Source of the DNA: Fictibacillus phosphorivorans
GTDB lineage: Bacteria > Bacillota > Bacilli > Bacillales > Fictibacillaceae
Direction of reading: 5' to 3'
DNA: 64,000 nt
NCBI RefSeq assembly: GCF_001619875.1
Contig: NZ_LRFC01000023.1
Location: 186,001 to 250,000, forward strand
A model generated the notes under the pieces. That model searched no databases. It saw only the letters and a list, made by a program, of their open reading frames with translations, and was not told the DNA's origin. Made by a program: the position numbers and the translations under genes. Positions 8,782-20,118 of this stretch are shown in pieces. Positions within the stretch are counted from its first letter, which is position 1. Every line of letters begins with the position of its first letter.

Positions 8782-10524
8782 ATGATTGATCAACTTTCTT
8801 GGAAAGTTGGCGGACAGCAAGGTGAAGGAATTGATAGTACAGGTGAAATATTTGCAATGGCACTCAACCGCCTAGGCTACTATCTGTATAGCTATCGACA
8901 CTTTTCTTCCAGAATTAAAGGCGGTCATACCAACAATAAAATTCGTGTAAGCACGAGTGAAACCCGTTCGATTTCTGATGATCTTGATATTTTAATAGCA
9001 TTTGATCAAGAAACAATTGATGTGAATGTTCATGAACTTCGTGACGGAGGAGTAGTGATTGGAGATTCTAAATTTAATCCTACTGTTCCAGAAGACCTTA
9101 ATGTTAGATTGTATGCGGTTCCATTTACAGAAATCGCGAGTGAACTTGGAACATCTCTCATGAAAAACATGGTGGCGATTGGTGCTACAAGTGCTGTATT
9201 AGGTTTGCCGGTTGAAAGCTACCTTGAAGTCGTTGAAGAGATCTTCTCACGAAAAGGTGCAAAAGTAGTAGAAAAGAACATGGAGGCTATACAAAAGGGC
9301 GCGGATCATTTTAACGAATTATCTGGTGGCCAGATTGATGGTTTTCAATTAAATAAAGCAGATGGCAAAAAGAGAATGTTTATGATTGGAAACGATGCGA
9401 TCGCACTAGGTTTTGTCGCAGGCGGTGTGCGCTTTATGGCAGCCTATCCAATTACTCCTGCCTCTGAGATCATGGAATACTTGATTAAAAAACTTCCTGA
9501 GTTCGGTGGAACGGTTATTCAAACTGAAGATGAGATCGCAGCTTGTACAATGGCAATTGGAGCAAATTATGCCGGTGTACGAACGATTACATCTTCAGCA
9601 GGTCCTGGTCTATCTTTAATGATGGAAGCTCTTGGACTTTCAGGTATGACTGAGGTTCCTCTTGTTGTCGTTGATACACAGCGTGGCGGACCTTCAACAG
9701 GCCTTCCTACTAAACAAGAACAATCAGACTTGATGGCGATGATCTATGGTACTCATGGAGAGATTCCAAAGGTTGTAATGGCACCAAGTACGGTGGAAGA
9801 AGCTTTTTATGATGCAGTAGAAGCATTGAATATTGCAGAAGAATATCAAATTCCAGTTATCTTATTAACAGATCTTCAACTTTCGTTAGGAAAACAATCA
9901 GTAGAACCACTAGATTTCAGCCGTGTGGAAATTCGCCGCGGTAAACTGGATCCAAAACAAGAACTTCCTGTTTCGGAAGATAAGGATGGTTATTTCAAAC
10001 GCTACGAAGTGACAGAAGATGGAATTTCTCCACGTGTCATTCCGGGTATGAAAAATGGCATCCACCATGTAACAGGTGTTGAGCACGATGAAACAGGCAA
10101 GCCTTCTGAAGTGGCAGCAAACCGTCAAAAACAGATGGATAAACGTCTTCGCAAGCTTCAAAGTTTACGCTTCAACGTTCCTGTTGTTAAACAAGCTCCA
10201 CACGAGGAAGCTGACATTCTATTAGTCGGATTCAACTCAACAAGAGGGGTTATTGAAGAGGCGATTCCTCGTTTAGAGGCAGAAGGATTAAAGGTTAATC
10301 ATGCACACATTCGTTTAATCCATCCGTTCCCTGCTGATGAAATGAAATCGATGATCGATCGTGCAAAGAACGTTATCGTCGTTGAAAATAATGCAACAGG
10401 TCAGCTTGCTAATATTCTTAAAATGAATGTTGGTCAGCATGAAAAAATTAAAAACTTATTAAAATATGATGGGAATCCTTTCTTGCCATCAGAAGTTGTC
10501 ATGAAATGCAAGGAGCTGGTTTAA
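8782..10524 (+). CDS. korA: 2-oxoacid:acceptor oxidoreductase, fused gamma-alpha subunit
   Basis: The 580-residue protein is the alpha chain of a two-subunit 2-oxoacid:ferredoxin oxidoreductase, with an N-terminal gamma domain (about 1-180; KVGGQQGEGIDSTGE, RIKGGHTN) fused to the alpha domain (about 200-580; AAYPITPASEIMEYL). Enzymes of this type decarboxylate 2-oxoglutarate (or pyruvate) to the acyl-CoA and reduce ferredoxin. The partner beta subunit starts 1 bp after the stop. The start at ATG 8782 follows GAAAGGGTGGAG. Bacillaceae homologues are usually called KorA; the substrate is inferred. Confidence 0.92.
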   Translation: MIDQLSWKVGGQQGEGIDSTGEIFAMALNRLGYYLYSYRHFSSRIKGGHTNNKIRVSTSETRSISDDLDILIAFDQETIDVNVHELRDGGVVIGDSKFNPTVPEDLNVRLYAVPFTEIASELGTSLMKNMVAIGATSAVLGLPVESYLEVVEEIFSRKGAKVVEKNMEAIQKGADHFNELSGGQIDGFQLNKADGKKRMFMIGNDAIALGFVAGGVRFMAAYPITPASEIMEYLIKKLPEFGGTVIQTEDEIAACTMAIGANYAGVRTITSSAGPGLSLMMEALGLSGMTEVPLVVVDTQRGGPSTGLPTKQEQSDLMAMIYGTHGEIPKVVMAPSTVEEAFYDAVEALNIAEEYQIPVILLTDLQLSLGKQSVEPLDFSRVEIRRGKLDPKQELPVSEDKDGYFKRYEVTEDGISPRVIPGMKNGIHHVTGVEHDETGKPSEVAANRQKQMDKRLRKLQSLRFNVPVVKQAPHEEADILLVGFNSTRGVIEEAIPRLEAEGLKVNHAHIRLIHPFPADEMKSMIDRAKNVIVVENNATGQLANILKMNVGQHEKIKNLLKYDGNPFLPSEVVMKCKELV

Positions 10525-10525
10525 T

Positions 10526-11392
10526 ATGGCTACATTTAAAGATTTTCGTAACAGCATCAAGCCGAACTGGTGCCCGGGTTGTGGTGATTTTTCCGTACAA
10601 GCTGCTATTCAAAGAGCATCTGCCAATGTAGGTTTAGAACCAGATGATCTTGCTGTAGTTTCAGGAATTGGATGTTCAGGACGTATCTCCGGATATATCA
10701 AATCTTATGGATTCCATGGTATTCATGGCCGTTCACTTCCAATCGCACAAGGTGTTAAGATGGCCAACCGTGATTTGACTGTTATTGCTTCGGGTGGAGA
10801 TGGAGATGGTTTTGCGATTGGTATGGGTCATACCGTGCATGCGATTCGAAGAAATATAGATATTACTTATATCGTTATGGATAATCAGATTTATGGTTTA
10901 ACAAAAGGTCAAACATCTCCTCGTTCTGATGTTGGCTTTAAAACGAAGAGTACACCTGAAGGTTCAGTAGAATCTGCAATTGGGATTATGGAATTAGCCT
11001 TAACAGCTGGTGCTACATTCGTTGCACAGAGTTTTTCTACAGACCTTAAAGAGCTAACGTCCATTATTGAAGCGGGTATCAATCATAAAGGATTCTCTTT
11101 GATTAACGTGTTTTCACCTTGTGTTACATATAACAAAGTGAACACATACGATTGGTTTAAAGAACACCTGATTTCATTAAGTACGATTGAAGGTTATGAT
11201 TCTTCTAACCGTATGATGGCGATGCAGACTCTTATGGAGAATAAAGGTCTCGTTAAAGGAATCATCTACCAAGATAAGGTAAAGCCTTCTTACCAAGATC
11301 TTGCACATGGATACAGCAAAGATGCTCTTGCAAAAGCTGATCTAAAAATGCCGGAAGAAAAGTTCAATGAATTAATGGCAGAATTTATGTAA
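10526..11392 (+). CDS. korB: 2-oxoacid:ferredoxin oxidoreductase beta subunit (TPP)
   Basis: The 288-residue beta subunit holds the thiamine-diphosphate site. It has the WCPGCGDF motif near the N-terminus, GIGCSGR, and the TPP/Mg motif GGDGDGFAIGMGH followed by DNQIYGLTKGQTSP. It is translated with the alpha subunit from one operon and closed by a terminator. Together they form a cytoplasmic heterodimer or heterotetramer linking 2-oxoacid oxidation to ferredoxin. Confidence 0.93.
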   Translation: MATFKDFRNSIKPNWCPGCGDFSVQAAIQRASANVGLEPDDLAVVSGIGCSGRISGYIKSYGFHGIHGRSLPIAQGVKMANRDLTVIASGGDGDGFAIGMGHTVHAIRRNIDITYIVMDNQIYGLTKGQTSPRSDVGFKTKSTPEGSVESAIGIMELALTAGATFVAQSFSTDLKELTSIIEAGINHKGFSLINVFSPCVTYNKVNTYDWFKEHLISLSTIEGYDSSNRMMAMQTLMENKGLVKGIIYQDKVKPSYQDLAHGYSKDALAKADLKMPEEKFNELMAEFM

Positions 11393-11397
11393 TATCA

Positions 11398-11432
11398 AAC
11401 TCTTCTCCTCATTTTGGAGAAGAGTTTTTTAC
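11398..11432 (+). terminator. Intrinsic terminator after korB
   Basis: AAACTCTTCTCC pairs with GGAGAAGAGTTT around a short loop and is followed by T residues. Confidence 0.92.
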
Positions 11433-11498
11433 TTTTTAAAAAAAATAATCAAATTTTTTTCCGTACCTGCTTATGTCCGTCTCATGTGGACAGTGCCC

Positions 11499-11527
11499 TT
11501 TACCTCGGTATTTAATCCATGTACAAT
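11499..11527 (+). promoter_or_regulatory. Sigma-A promoter of tdh-kbl
   Basis: TTTACC and TACAAT are 17 bp apart, 43 bp before the tdh start. Confidence 0.6.
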
Positions 11528-11570
11528 TATGGTGGATTTGATATTTTGTGTTTAGTGAGGAGTGTTTTCT

Positions 11571-12611
11571 GTGCAAGGAAAAATGAAAGCAATTGTTAAG
11601 CATCACGCGGGTTACGGAGCTAAATTGGAAACAGTAGATATTCCTGAAATTAACGAGAATGAAGTTTTGATCAAAGTAAAAGCAACTTCAATCTGTGGAA
11701 CGGATGTCCATATTTATACATGGGATGAATGGTCACAAAGTCGTGTTAAGCCTCCATATGTATTCGGTCATGAGTTTTCAGGAATCGTTGAGAAGATCGG
11801 GGATGCTGTAAAAAATGTTTCTGTTGGAGACCATGTTTCAGCTGAAACACATATTGTTTGTCATTCTTGTCCACAATGCTTAAAGGGTCAGTTTCATATC
11901 TGTAAAAACACAAAGATTATCGGAGTGGATACTCACGGCTGTTTTGCCGAGTATGTTGCGATGCCAGCAGAAAACATCTGGAAAAATAATCCTAATATGC
12001 CTTTTGAACATGGTTCGATTCAAGAACCGATGGGGAATGCGGTGCATACCGTTTTAGCGGGTGATGTTGCTGGTAAGACAGTTGCAGTCATCGGTTGCGG
12101 ACCAATTGGTGTTATGGCAGTAAATGTAGCTAAAGCTGCAGGAGCAAGCCAGGTGATTGCTATTGATCTGAATGAATATCGTTTAGATCTTGCGAAAAAA
12201 GTTGGAGCGACTGAAGTAATTAATCCTAAAACCATTGACCCTGTTGAAAGGGTAATGGGTTTAACAGATGGCAATGGTGTGGATGTTGTTTGCGAAATGA
12301 GCGGTCATCCTGTTGCGATCGATCAAGGTTTTAAAATGATCACAAACGGAGGCAGGGTATCCATTTTAAGTCTTCCTGTAAAACCAGTTGAGATCGACCT
12401 AACGAATGACGTTGTGTTCAAAGGTGTGACTGTTCAAGGAATCACGGGAAGAAAAATGTATGAAACTTGGCAGCAGGTTTCAGGTCTATTGCAGTCAGGA
12501 AGCATGCATCCAGAAACGATAATTACACACACGCTTCCACTCGAGCAGTTTGAGGAAGGCTTTGATTTAATGATAAAAGGGAATTGCGGAAAAGTAGTTC
12601 TTATTCCTTAA
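11571..12611 (+). CDS. tdh: L-threonine 3-dehydrogenase
   Basis: The enzyme oxidises L-threonine to 2-amino-3-ketobutyrate with NAD. The 346-residue medium-chain zinc dehydrogenase has the catalytic zinc region ([13 protein letters not shown]), GHEFSGIVE, the structural-zinc cysteines [15 protein letters not shown] and the Rossmann motif [13 protein letters not shown] chose GTG 11571, placed 8 nt after GAGGAG, over the upstream GTG 11562 that overlaps it. kbl follows 22 bp later, so the pair converts threonine to glycine and acetyl-CoA. Confidence 0.95.
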   Translation: MQGKMKAIVKHHAGYGAKLETVDIPEINENEVLIKVKATSICGTDVHIYTWDEWSQSRVKPPYVFGHEFSGIVEKIGDAVKNVSVGDHVSAETHIVCHSCPQCLKGQFHICKNTKIIGVDTHGCFAEYVAMPAENIWKNNPNMPFEHGSIQEPMGNAVHTVLAGDVAGKTVAVIGCGPIGVMAVNVAKAAGASQVIAIDLNEYRLDLAKKVGATEVINPKTIDPVERVMGLTDGNGVDVVCEMSGHPVAIDQGFKMITNGGRVSILSLPVKPVEIDLTNDVVFKGVTVQGITGRKMYETWQQVSGLLQSGSMHPETIITHTLPLEQFEEGFDLMIKGNCGKVVLIP

Positions 12612-12633
12612 ATTTGAAAGGAGCTTGAAACGA

Positions 12634-13809
12634 ATGAAAGGTTTTGAATATTTACAAGAAGAATTGGACCACATGAAAGATGAAGGTACGTTTAGGAAAT
12701 TAGTACCTTTAGAATCAGAGCAAGGTTCTAAAGTTGTCATCAACAGCAAAGAAGTCATTCAGCTCTCATCTAACAACTACTTGGGACTTACAAGCCATCC
12801 TAAGATGAAGGAAGCAGCTTTAGATGCTGTAGAGAAGTTTGGTGTTGGGACGGGTTCTGTGCGTACGATCGCTGGAACGCTGTCCATGCACGAAGAATTT
12901 GAAAAGAAGCTTGCTGAATTTAAGCATACAGAAGCCTGCCTTGTATTCCAATCTGGTTTTTCTACGAACCAAGGCATCCTTTCTGCTATTCTAACTGATC
13001 AAGACGTTGTAATCTCTGATGAGCTGAACCATGCATCTATCATCGACGGTATTCGTTTAACAAAAGCAAAGCGTAGAATTTATAAGCACGTGGACCTTGA
13101 AGATCTAGAAGCCGCATTAAAAGAAACACAAGAATATAGAAAAAGAATTGTCGTAACAGATGGCGTGTTTTCAATGGACGGAAATATTGCACCACTCCCT
13201 GGAATCGTAGAGCTAGCAGAAAAATATGATGCTCTTGTTATGGTAGATGATGCACACGCAAGTGGTGTGCTAGGAACAAACGGCCGTGGCACGATCGACC
13301 ATTTTAACTTGAACGGCCGCGTTCATATTCAAGTTGGAACGTTAAGTAAGGCGATTGGTGTTCTTGGTGGCTATATTGCAAGTACACAAACGTTAAGAGA
13401 CTACTTGATTCATAAGGGACGTCCGTTCTTGTTTAGTACCTCACATCCACCTGCAGTTATTGCAGCAAGTTCAGCAGCAATCGATGTATTAGAGGAAGAA
13501 CCAGAGCATATGGAAAGACTGTGGGAGAACACGAAATTTTTCAAAGCTGGATTAAAAGAACTTGGATTTAATACAGGTGTAAGTGAAACGCCAATCACAC
13601 CAGTTCTCGTTGGTGATGATGCTCTAGCTCATAAACTTTCTGATACTTTGTTAAAATACGGTGTATTCGCTCAAGGAATCGCGTTCCCAACTGTAGCCAA
13701 AGGAAAAGCACGTGTGCGTACTATTGTAACGGCTCAGCATACGAAAGAAGAGCTTCAAACAGCGCTAGATGCGTTTGAAAAAGCAGGAAAAGAGCTAGGA
13801 ATTATATAG
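12634..13809 (+). CDS. kbl: Glycine C-acetyltransferase (2-amino-3-ketobutyrate CoA ligase)
   Basis: Kbl is a PLP enzyme that cleaves 2-amino-3-ketobutyrate with CoA to glycine and acetyl-CoA. The 391-residue alpha-oxoamine synthase-family protein shows [35 protein letters not shown] and the PLP lysine in [13 protein letters not shown]. Start: ATG 12634 behind AAAGGAGC. It is the second gene of the tdh-kbl operon. Confidence 0.95.
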   Translation: MKGFEYLQEELDHMKDEGTFRKLVPLESEQGSKVVINSKEVIQLSSNNYLGLTSHPKMKEAALDAVEKFGVGTGSVRTIAGTLSMHEEFEKKLAEFKHTEACLVFQSGFSTNQGILSAILTDQDVVISDELNHASIIDGIRLTKAKRRIYKHVDLEDLEAALKETQEYRKRIVVTDGVFSMDGNIAPLPGIVELAEKYDALVMVDDAHASGVLGTNGRGTIDHFNLNGRVHIQVGTLSKAIGVLGGYIASTQTLRDYLIHKGRPFLFSTSHPPAVIAASSAAIDVLEEEPEHMERLWENTKFFKAGLKELGFNTGVSETPITPVLVGDDALAHKLSDTLLKYGVFAQGIAFPTVAKGKARVRTIVTAQHTKEELQTALDAFEKAGKELGII

Positions 13810-13816
13810 AACGTTA

Positions 13817-13862
13817 AAGTTGACTTATTAAGTGCTAATTGGCTTTATAAGTCAACTTTTTT
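13817..13862 (+). terminator. Intrinsic terminator after kbl
   Basis: AAGTTGACTTAT pairs with ATAAGTCAACTT around a 17-nt loop, followed by a T run. Confidence 0.88.
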
Positions 13863-13993
13863 AAGCTGGTTCATAAATTTATTTTGCAACGTACATAAAC
13901 AAGAAAAGGGTTAGCTGTGTTAAAAGCAGCCATATTGAAAACGACGATCAATTATTTACCGTAATATCATTATGTCAACAAACAGATTTCACG

Positions 13994-14022
13994 TTTAACT
14001 ATAATCCATTATTTGATATAAT
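13994..14022 (+). promoter_or_regulatory. Sigma-A promoter of miaB-ricA
   Basis: TTTAAC and TATAAT are separated by 17 bp, 55 bp upstream of the miaB start. Confidence 0.6.
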
Positions 14023-14077
14023 GTTACAGTTAGATGATTCATAGGAAGCAGTAGAGGCAATAAGGAGTGAAAGTGTC

Positions 14078-15598
14078 TTGGATACAACGAAAGACAATCT
14101 TAAAGAAACGACGAACAATAAAAATAGAGACTACTCACAATACTTTCAAACTACTTATGCTCCACCATCATTAAAAGACGCAAAAAAGCGTGGTAAAGAG
14201 CAGATACAAATATTAAAAGACTTTTCCATTCCGGAAAATTTGAAGGATATTGGAGTAGGGAAAAAGTTTTACATTCGTACGTATGGCTGTCAGATGAATG
14301 AGCACGATACAGAAGTTATGGCTGGTATTCTAAATGAAATGGGCTACGAGACTACTGATTCTACAGAAGAAGCGGATATTATCCTTCTTAACACTTGTGC
14401 GATTCGTGAAAATGCTGAAAATAAAGTGTTCGGTGAACTTGGGCATTTAAAACATACAAAAGCAAATAACCCGAATCTTCTTTTAGGTGTATGCGGATGT
14501 ATGTCTCAAGAAGAATCCGTTGTAAATCGAATTTTATCAACGTACCCTCAAGTAGATATGATCTTTGGTACGCACAATATACATCGACTTCCGCAAATTA
14601 TTGAGAACGCATTATTCTCAAAAGAGATGGTAGTTGAAGTTTGGTCCAAAGAAGGGGATATCGTTGAGAACCTTCCCAGAAAGCGTAAAGGAAACGTTAA
14701 AGGCTGGGTTAATATCATGTATGGCTGTGATAAGTTCTGCACGTACTGTATCGTTCCTTATACAAGAGGAAAAGAACGAAGCCGCCATCCACAAGATATT
14801 ATTGAAGAAGTAAGACAGCTTGCTAGAGAAGGATATAAGGAAGTAACGCTGTTAGGACAAAATGTTAACGCATACGGTAAGGATTTTGAGGATTTAGACT
14901 ACGGACTTGGAGACTTGATGGACGAGATCCGCAAGATCGACATTCCAAGACTTCGCTTTACAACAAGCCATCCTCGTGATTTTGATGACAGACTGATTGA
15001 AGTTCTTGCTAAGGGCGGGAACATAGTAGATCATGTGCATCTGCCTGTCCAACATGGAAACAGTGATGTACTCAAATTAATGGCTCGTAAGTATACTCGT
15101 GAACATTATTTAGAGCTTGTAAACAAGATCAAACTTGCGATGCCGAATGTAGCCCTAACAACGGATATTATTGTTGGCTTCCCGAATGAGACCGAAGAAC
15201 AATTTGAAGAGACTCTCTCTCTTGTTAAAGAAGTGCAGTATGATGCGGCTTACACGTTTATTTATTCACCTCGTGAAGGCACTCCAGCTGCAAAGATGCA
15301 AGATAATGTTCCAATGGAAGTGAAAAGAGAGCGTTTGCAGAGACTGAACGCCTTACTTAATGATATCTCTTTAGAAAAGAATAAAGCATATGTTGGTAAA
15401 GTTGTAGAAGTGCTCGTTGAGGGAGAAAGTAAAAAGAATCCGGATGTCTTAACAGGACACACAGGTTCGAACAAAGTCGTAAACTTTAAAGCTCCAAAGC
15501 ACTTAATAGGTGAAATCGTCAAAGTTCAGATTACCGATGCTAAAACTTGGAACCTTGGCGGCGATTGGGTAGAAGAAAAATCAGAGGTGGTAGGCTAA
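14078..15598 (+). CDS. miaB: tRNA-2-methylthio-N6-dimethylallyladenosine synthase
   Basis: MiaB adds the methylthio group to i6A37 in tRNAs. The 506-residue protein has the N-terminal UPF0004 domain with three cluster-binding cysteines ([25 protein letters not shown]), a radical-SAM CxxxCxxC ([11 protein letters not shown]) and a C-terminal TRAM domain. The start is TTG 14078 downstream of AAGGAG. The stop overlaps the next ATG (TAATG), so ricA is translationally coupled. miaA, which makes the substrate i6A37, lies at 22 kb. Confidence 0.95.
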   Translation: MDTTKDNLKETTNNKNRDYSQYFQTTYAPPSLKDAKKRGKEQIQILKDFSIPENLKDIGVGKKFYIRTYGCQMNEHDTEVMAGILNEMGYETTDSTEEADIILLNTCAIRENAENKVFGELGHLKHTKANNPNLLLGVCGCMSQEESVVNRILSTYPQVDMIFGTHNIHRLPQIIENALFSKEMVVEVWSKEGDIVENLPRKRKGNVKGWVNIMYGCDKFCTYCIVPYTRGKERSRHPQDIIEEVRQLAREGYKEVTLLGQNVNAYGKDFEDLDYGLGDLMDEIRKIDIPRLRFTTSHPRDFDDRLIEVLAKGGNIVDHVHLPVQHGNSDVLKLMARKYTREHYLELVNKIKLAMPNVALTTDIIVGFPNETEEQFEETLSLVKEVQYDAAYTFIYSPREGTPAAKMQDNVPMEVKRERLQRLNALLNDISLEKNKAYVGKVVEVLVEGESKKNPDVLTGHTGSNKVVNFKAPKHLIGEIVKVQITDAKTWNLGGDWVEEKSEVVG

Positions 15599-16032
15599 TG
15601 AGCACATATACAAAAGAAGAAATTTTGGGAAAAGCAAAAGAACTTGCAAAAATGATCGCAACAACTGATGAGGTAGATTTCTTTAAAAAGGCAGAAGCTC
15701 AGATCAATACGAATTCAAATGTAGCAAGATTGATGGGCCAGATAAAGAACCTTCAAAAACAAGCTGTTAATCTTCAGCATTATCAAAAGCATGAGGCATC
15801 TAGAGAAGTTGAAGAAAAGATCGATGCACTGATGGCTGAACTGGATAGCATTCCAGTTGTGCAAGAGTTCAAACAATCGCAAAGTGATGTAAATGATATT
15901 TTACAGATGGTTTCCCACACGATCTCTAATAAAGTAACAGATGAGATCATTGAATCTACTGGCGGTGACGTTCTAAAAGGAACAACAGGCTCTCAAGAAG
16001 GCTGTTCTCCTGGTGGCTGCGGCTGTCATTAA
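15598..16032 (+). CDS. ricA: RicA (YmcA), subunit of the RicAFT complex
   Basis: The 144-residue helical protein corresponds to YmcA, which with YlbF and YaaT forms the RicAFT complex that binds Fe-S clusters, modulates RNase Y and affects competence, biofilm formation and sporulation. The C-terminal tail has clustered cysteines (GCSPGGCGCH), fitting cluster binding. The start is the ATG overlapping the miaB stop; the frame stays open upstream but those codons lie inside miaB. Confidence 0.92.
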   Translation: MSTYTKEEILGKAKELAKMIATTDEVDFFKKAEAQINTNSNVARLMGQIKNLQKQAVNLQHYQKHEASREVEEKIDALMAELDSIPVVQEFKQSQSDVNDILQMVSHTISNKVTDEIIESTGGDVLKGTTGSQEGCSPGGCGCH

Positions 16033-16126
16033 TAATAACACGGGTGTCTAAAGCTAACGGGTTCACTTTTATCGTAATAGTTTTAGCAGATGGATTAGCA
16101 ATATAAATGGATAGGTTAATAAAGTC

Positions 16127-16156
16127 AAAAACGACCAGATTCGTCTGGTCGTTTTC
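16127..16156 (+). terminator. Intrinsic terminator after ricA
   Basis: AAAACGACCAGA pairs with TCTGGTCGTTTT around a TTCG tetraloop. Confidence 0.93.
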
Positions 16157-16240
16157 TTATGCTCTGTTCAGTTAAAGCACCGATTACAGAAAATTAATGC
16201 ACCATTATTTTTACGGTACGTGTTCTTTTATTTATTACAC

Positions 16241-16353
16241 TTTCGCTCAGTCGTATGGGGTTTCGCTCAGTCAGGGGTCAGTTTCGCTCAGTCGAAGCTC
16301 CGTTTCGCTCACAAACTTTCCATTTCCGCTCATACCAAAGCTGTTTTCGCTCA
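16241..16353. repeat. Six-copy TTTCGCTCA array with about 21-bp period
   Basis: TTTCGCTCA starts at 16241, 16261, 16282, 16303 and 16345, with a TTTCCGCTCA variant at 16323. Spacing is 20-22 bp, about two helical turns. The spacers are unrelated except for GTC after the first three copies. The array lies in a gene-free 677-bp gap between ricA and cotE; the remainder of that gap shows no gene or clear RNA. Confidence 0.85.
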
Positions 16354-16794
16354 ATAGCGTCGAATTGTTAGCTTTCAGCCTTACATTGACGACTACAATA
16401 ATGAAAGAAAACTACCCTCATAGATTAAAACATGATCTTTTAAAGAATTGGTATAAGATTAATACTAATTCTGTAGCAAAAATACTGTTTTTTACTTACT
16501 GAGTCTTAAAGAAGTAGTAGCATTTCAATAAACGTAACGTTTTCTTTTGTGGGGTACAAAAATGGAGTTTACAGTCCTCTATATCCGTGAAGCAAGCTAA
16601 TATAGGCGCACCATGCTTGCAACGCGAGCAAATTGTACTAGAAATCAGCTCCTTATTAAACATCAATCAATATAAATATAATTTCACGTACCGTACATGT
16701 TAAATAATATTTTTAGAACATTGGACAACAAATGCCCATATACATAGAGTAATTGTGATTTTAGTTCAATCAAGCACTATAGGCATTTGCCCAG

Positions 16795-16802
16795 CATATA
16801 AT
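16795..16802 (+). promoter_or_regulatory. Possible sigma-E -10 element of cotE
   Basis: CATATAAT resembles the sigma-E -10 consensus and sits 32 bp before cotE. No convincing -35 element was found. B. subtilis cotE has a sigma-E promoter. Confidence 0.3.
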
Positions 16803-16833
16803 GTATGGAGATTGGTAGAGGAGGGATTCATGT

Positions 16834-17406
16834 ATGTCAAGGCGCGTAGAGCAAGAGCTGACTTACAGAGAAATCATCACGAAAGCGGTTTGCGGAAAAG
16901 GCAGAAAGTTTTCTCAGGCCACACATACTATTGCACCGACCCATCGGCCGAGCAGCATATTAGGGTGCTGGATTATTAATCATGCTTATAAACCTAAGCG
17001 AAATGGTGAAGCAGTGGACGTAGAAGGCAGTTATGACATCAATGTCTGGTATTCGTATAATGATAATACACGTACCGAAGTAGTAACTGAAACCATTCAT
17101 TTTGTAGACAAAGTAGATCTTAGTGTAAGGGATAAGAATGCGTTGGGAAATCAATATGAAGTTACATGCCGAGCACTTCAAGAGCCAAATACGTTAGAAG
17201 CTACGATATCTCCAAACGGAAATAAAGTGATCGTCCAAGTAGAAAGAGAGTTTGTATGTGAGATTATCGGAGAAACAAAGGTATGTGTGTATGTAAATCC
17301 GGATGGTTTTGACGATGACCACAAAAGGGATTGGGAATATGATGTAGAGGATGAAAATTTTGAAGATCTAGATCCTAACTTCTTAATTGGAGACCTGGAA
17401 GAATAA
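16834..17406 (+). CDS. cotE: Outer spore coat morphogenetic protein CotE
   Basis: CotE directs assembly of the outer spore coat. The 190-residue protein shows the conserved [17 protein letters not shown] region, [20 protein letters not shown], and a very acidic C-terminal tail ([20 protein letters not shown]). Start: ATG after GAGGAGGG. It is transcribed alone, upstream of mutS as in B. subtilis, and followed by a short hairpin with a T run. Confidence 0.95.
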   Translation: MSRRVEQELTYREIITKAVCGKGRKFSQATHTIAPTHRPSSILGCWIINHAYKPKRNGEAVDVEGSYDINVWYSYNDNTRTEVVTETIHFVDKVDLSVRDKNALGNQYEVTCRALQEPNTLEATISPNGNKVIVQVEREFVCEIIGETKVCVYVNPDGFDDDHKRDWEYDVEDENFEDLDPNFLIGDLEE

Positions 17407-17409
17407 CAA

Positions 17410-17437
17410 GCGGGGAGAGAGCTTCCCGTTTTTTTCA
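17410..17437 (+). terminator. Intrinsic terminator after cotE
   Basis: CGGGGAG pairs with CTTCCCG (one G-T pair) and is followed by seven T residues. Confidence 0.75.
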
Positions 17438-17510
17438 TGCAGAGAAAACGATAGAACGAATAAATTATGATATAATAGCGACATTGAAATGTTATGAAAA
17501 AGGTGAAATT

Positions 17511-20102
17511 ATGGCTCAATATACTCCAATGATTCAACAATATTTATCAATCAAGGCAGCTCATCAGGATGCCTTTTTATTTTTTCGTCTAGGCGATTTT
17601 TATGAAATGTTTTTTGATGATGCAATTGCTGCTTCACAGATTCTTGAAATTACACTTACAAGCAGAGATGGGGGATCTCAAGACAGAATTCCAATGTGCG
17701 GAGTGCCTTACCATTCTTCTGCAGGTTATATAAAAACTCTCGTTGAGAATGGTCATAAAGTAGCGATATGTGAACAAGTAGAAGACCCGAAGCAAGCTGT
17801 TGGGGTTGTTAAGCGTGAAGTGATTCAGATCATTACACCAGGAACAGTAATTGATGACCATCTGTTGCAAGACAGAGAAAATAACTATCTCGTTTCGATC
17901 GAAAAAGAGAAAGAATCATATGCTTATATTTTATGTGATTTGTCTACAGGTGAGTTGAAAGGCTATACCTATTCAGGAAATGACCTTTCTTTTATTCAAT
18001 TATTGCTAAGTCATGGTATTAAGGAGATAGTTGGTAACAAAGAATTATCAGATTCATGGAGTAGTATCGTATCGCAAACAGGACAAGCCTCGATCTCTAT
18101 TCAAGAAGAAAACGAACTTGAAGACCAGTTCTGTCATCTTGTAAAAACAATTACACATCCAGCATTAATACGTGCAGCTGGAAGATTGTTTTGTTATTTA
18201 ACACATACACAAAAACGTTCTTTTCAGCATATTAAAATGGTTGAATTTCAGCAGAACGATAAAAGAATGAAGCTGGATGCGTTCTCTAAACGTAATTTAG
18301 AACTGACTGAATCGATCAGGGCAAAAGGAAAAAAGGGTTCATTGTTATGGCTTTTAGATGCAACGATGACCGCGATGGGTGCAAGGAAGTTAAAACAGTG
18401 GGTTGAAGAACCGTTGTTTGTAAAAGAGACGATTGAGAAGCGCCTTCAACTTGTTGAGAACTTGATCGGTGAGTTCTTTATTCGGGAAGAATTAAAAGTA
18501 CAATTAAAGTCTGTTTATGATATGGAGCGTCTGATTGCCAAAATCTCTTACGGAAACGCGAGTCCAAGAGATTTGGTTCAATTAAAACGATCTCTTCTAA
18601 GTGTTCCTTTATTAAAAGATAAAATTAAAGATATTCCAGGAATCTATGCGGCAGAGCTGCACGCGAAGATGAATGATCATAAAGCACTCGCTGACTTCCT
18701 AGACTCAGCGATTCATGATGAAGCGCCTATCAACATTAAAGATGGCGGCTTAATAAAATCTGGTTATCATGAAAAACTAGATGAATATAAAGACGCAAGC
18801 TCAAACGGAAAGGCGTGGATTGCTTCACTCGAACGGCAAGAGAAAGAAGCTTCTGGCATTAAGTCGTTAAAGATCGGTTTTAATAAAATCTTCGGCTATT
18901 ATATCGAGGTAACGAAATCTAACTTATCGCAAGTACCTGAGCGATATGAGCGAAAACAAACATTGGCGAATGCTGAGCGCTACGTTACACCAGAACTTAA
19001 AGAGAAAGAGCGTATTATTCTAGAAGCTGAAGAGAAGATTTCGGGCCTCGAATATACTCTCTTTTTAGAAGTTAGAGAGCACGTGAAGAAGTACATTCCT
19101 GGTCTGCAAGAACTTGCTTCAGCCATATCAGAACTTGATGTTATCCAGTCTTTTGCAGTGATTAGTGAACATTACCGATACGTAAGACCAACTATTTCAG
19201 AGGATGGAAAAGTAAACATAATCGGGGGAAGACATCCTGTTGTCGAAAAAGTCATGGATGCCCAAGAATATGTTCCAAACGACATTTGTCTAAATCATGA
19301 ACGAAGTATGCTTTTGATTACTGGGCCAAACATGGCTGGTAAAAGTACGTATATGCGTCAGCTTGCCTTAACGTCTGTTATGATGCAGATCGGCTGTTTC
19401 GTTCCAGCTGAAAGTGCAGAGCTGCCTATGTTCGATCAGATCTTTACCCGAATTGGGGCTGCAGATGATTTAGTAGGTGGACAAAGTACGTTTATGGTCG
19501 AGATGCTTGAAACGAACTTTGCTTTAACGAGTGCAACAGAAAACAGCTTAATTCTTTTAGATGAAATAGGTCGTGGAACATCTACGTATGATGGCATGGC
19601 TTTAGCTCAATCAATCATTGAATTTATACACGAAAAGATATCTGCAAAGACACTTTTCTCAACTCATTATCATGAACTGACAGTGTTAGAAAAGTCACTT
19701 CCTTCTTTAAAAAACGTATTTGTAAGTGCAGTTGAGGAAAATGGAAGTTTAGTATTCTTGCATAAAGTAATCGATGGACAAGCCGATAAAAGCTTTGGAA
19801 TTCAAGTGGCTGAGCTAGCTGAACTTCCAACAGAGGTCATATCAAGAGCGAAGACCATCTTACAAACATATGAAAATCATGAAAAAAGAGAAGCACTTCC
19901 TATTCAGGAGGTTTCTGCATCAATAGAAGAAGAGATAGAAGAAAGCCAGCTGAGTCTATTTATAGACAAGAGTGAGAATTTAAGAAAAAAAGATCCAAAA
20001 GAACTCGACATTATTAAAGAAATTAAGGCACTAAATGTGTTAGAGATGACACCGCTTGATGCGATAAATGCACTATATAAACTTCAGAAAAAAGTAAAGT
20101 AG
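17511..20102 (+). CDS. mutS: DNA mismatch repair protein MutS
   Basis: MutS recognises mismatches and recruits MutL. The 863-residue protein begins [16 protein letters not shown] and carries the mismatch-wedge motif [12 protein letters not shown] (Phe and Glu that contact the mispair), and the C-terminal ABC-type ATPase with [26 protein letters not shown] and the ST(H) motif. The C-terminal end (LSLFID region) resembles the segment that binds the replication clamp in Bacillus. I place the start at ATG 17511 behind AAAGGTG. mutL follows 16 bp later. Confidence 0.97.
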   Translation: MAQYTPMIQQYLSIKAAHQDAFLFFRLGDFYEMFFDDAIAASQILEITLTSRDGGSQDRIPMCGVPYHSSAGYIKTLVENGHKVAICEQVEDPKQAVGVVKREVIQIITPGTVIDDHLLQDRENNYLVSIEKEKESYAYILCDLSTGELKGYTYSGNDLSFIQLLLSHGIKEIVGNKELSDSWSSIVSQTGQASISIQEENELEDQFCHLVKTITHPALIRAAGRLFCYLTHTQKRSFQHIKMVEFQQNDKRMKLDAFSKRNLELTESIRAKGKKGSLLWLLDATMTAMGARKLKQWVEEPLFVKETIEKRLQLVENLIGEFFIREELKVQLKSVYDMERLIAKISYGNASPRDLVQLKRSLLSVPLLKDKIKDIPGIYAAELHAKMNDHKALADFLDSAIHDEAPINIKDGGLIKSGYHEKLDEYKDASSNGKAWIASLERQEKEASGIKSLKIGFNKIFGYYIEVTKSNLSQVPERYERKQTLANAERYVTPELKEKERIILEAEEKISGLEYTLFLEVREHVKKYIPGLQELASAISELDVIQSFAVISEHYRYVRPTISEDGKVNIIGGRHPVVEKVMDAQEYVPNDICLNHERSMLLITGPNMAGKSTYMRQLALTSVMMQIGCFVPAESAELPMFDQIFTRIGAADDLVGGQSTFMVEMLETNFALTSATENSLILLDEIGRGTSTYDGMALAQSIIEFIHEKISAKTLFSTHYHELTVLEKSLPSLKNVFVSAVEENGSLVFLHKVIDGQADKSFGIQVAELAELPTEVISRAKTILQTYENHEKREALPIQEVSASIEEEIEESQLSLFIDKSENLRKKDPKELDIIKEIKALNVLEMTPLDAINALYKLQKKVK

Positions 20103-20118
20103 AAGGGGGCACTATCTG

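Noticed and set aside
16241-16353. CRISPR-like array
   Set aside because: The repeat is only 9-10 bp, spacers are about 11-12 bp, and no cas genes are present.
16197-16502. 101-residue plus-strand ORF over the TTTCGCTCA array
   Set aside because: No ribosome site, and the translation is mostly the array read as Ser/Leu-rich sequence.
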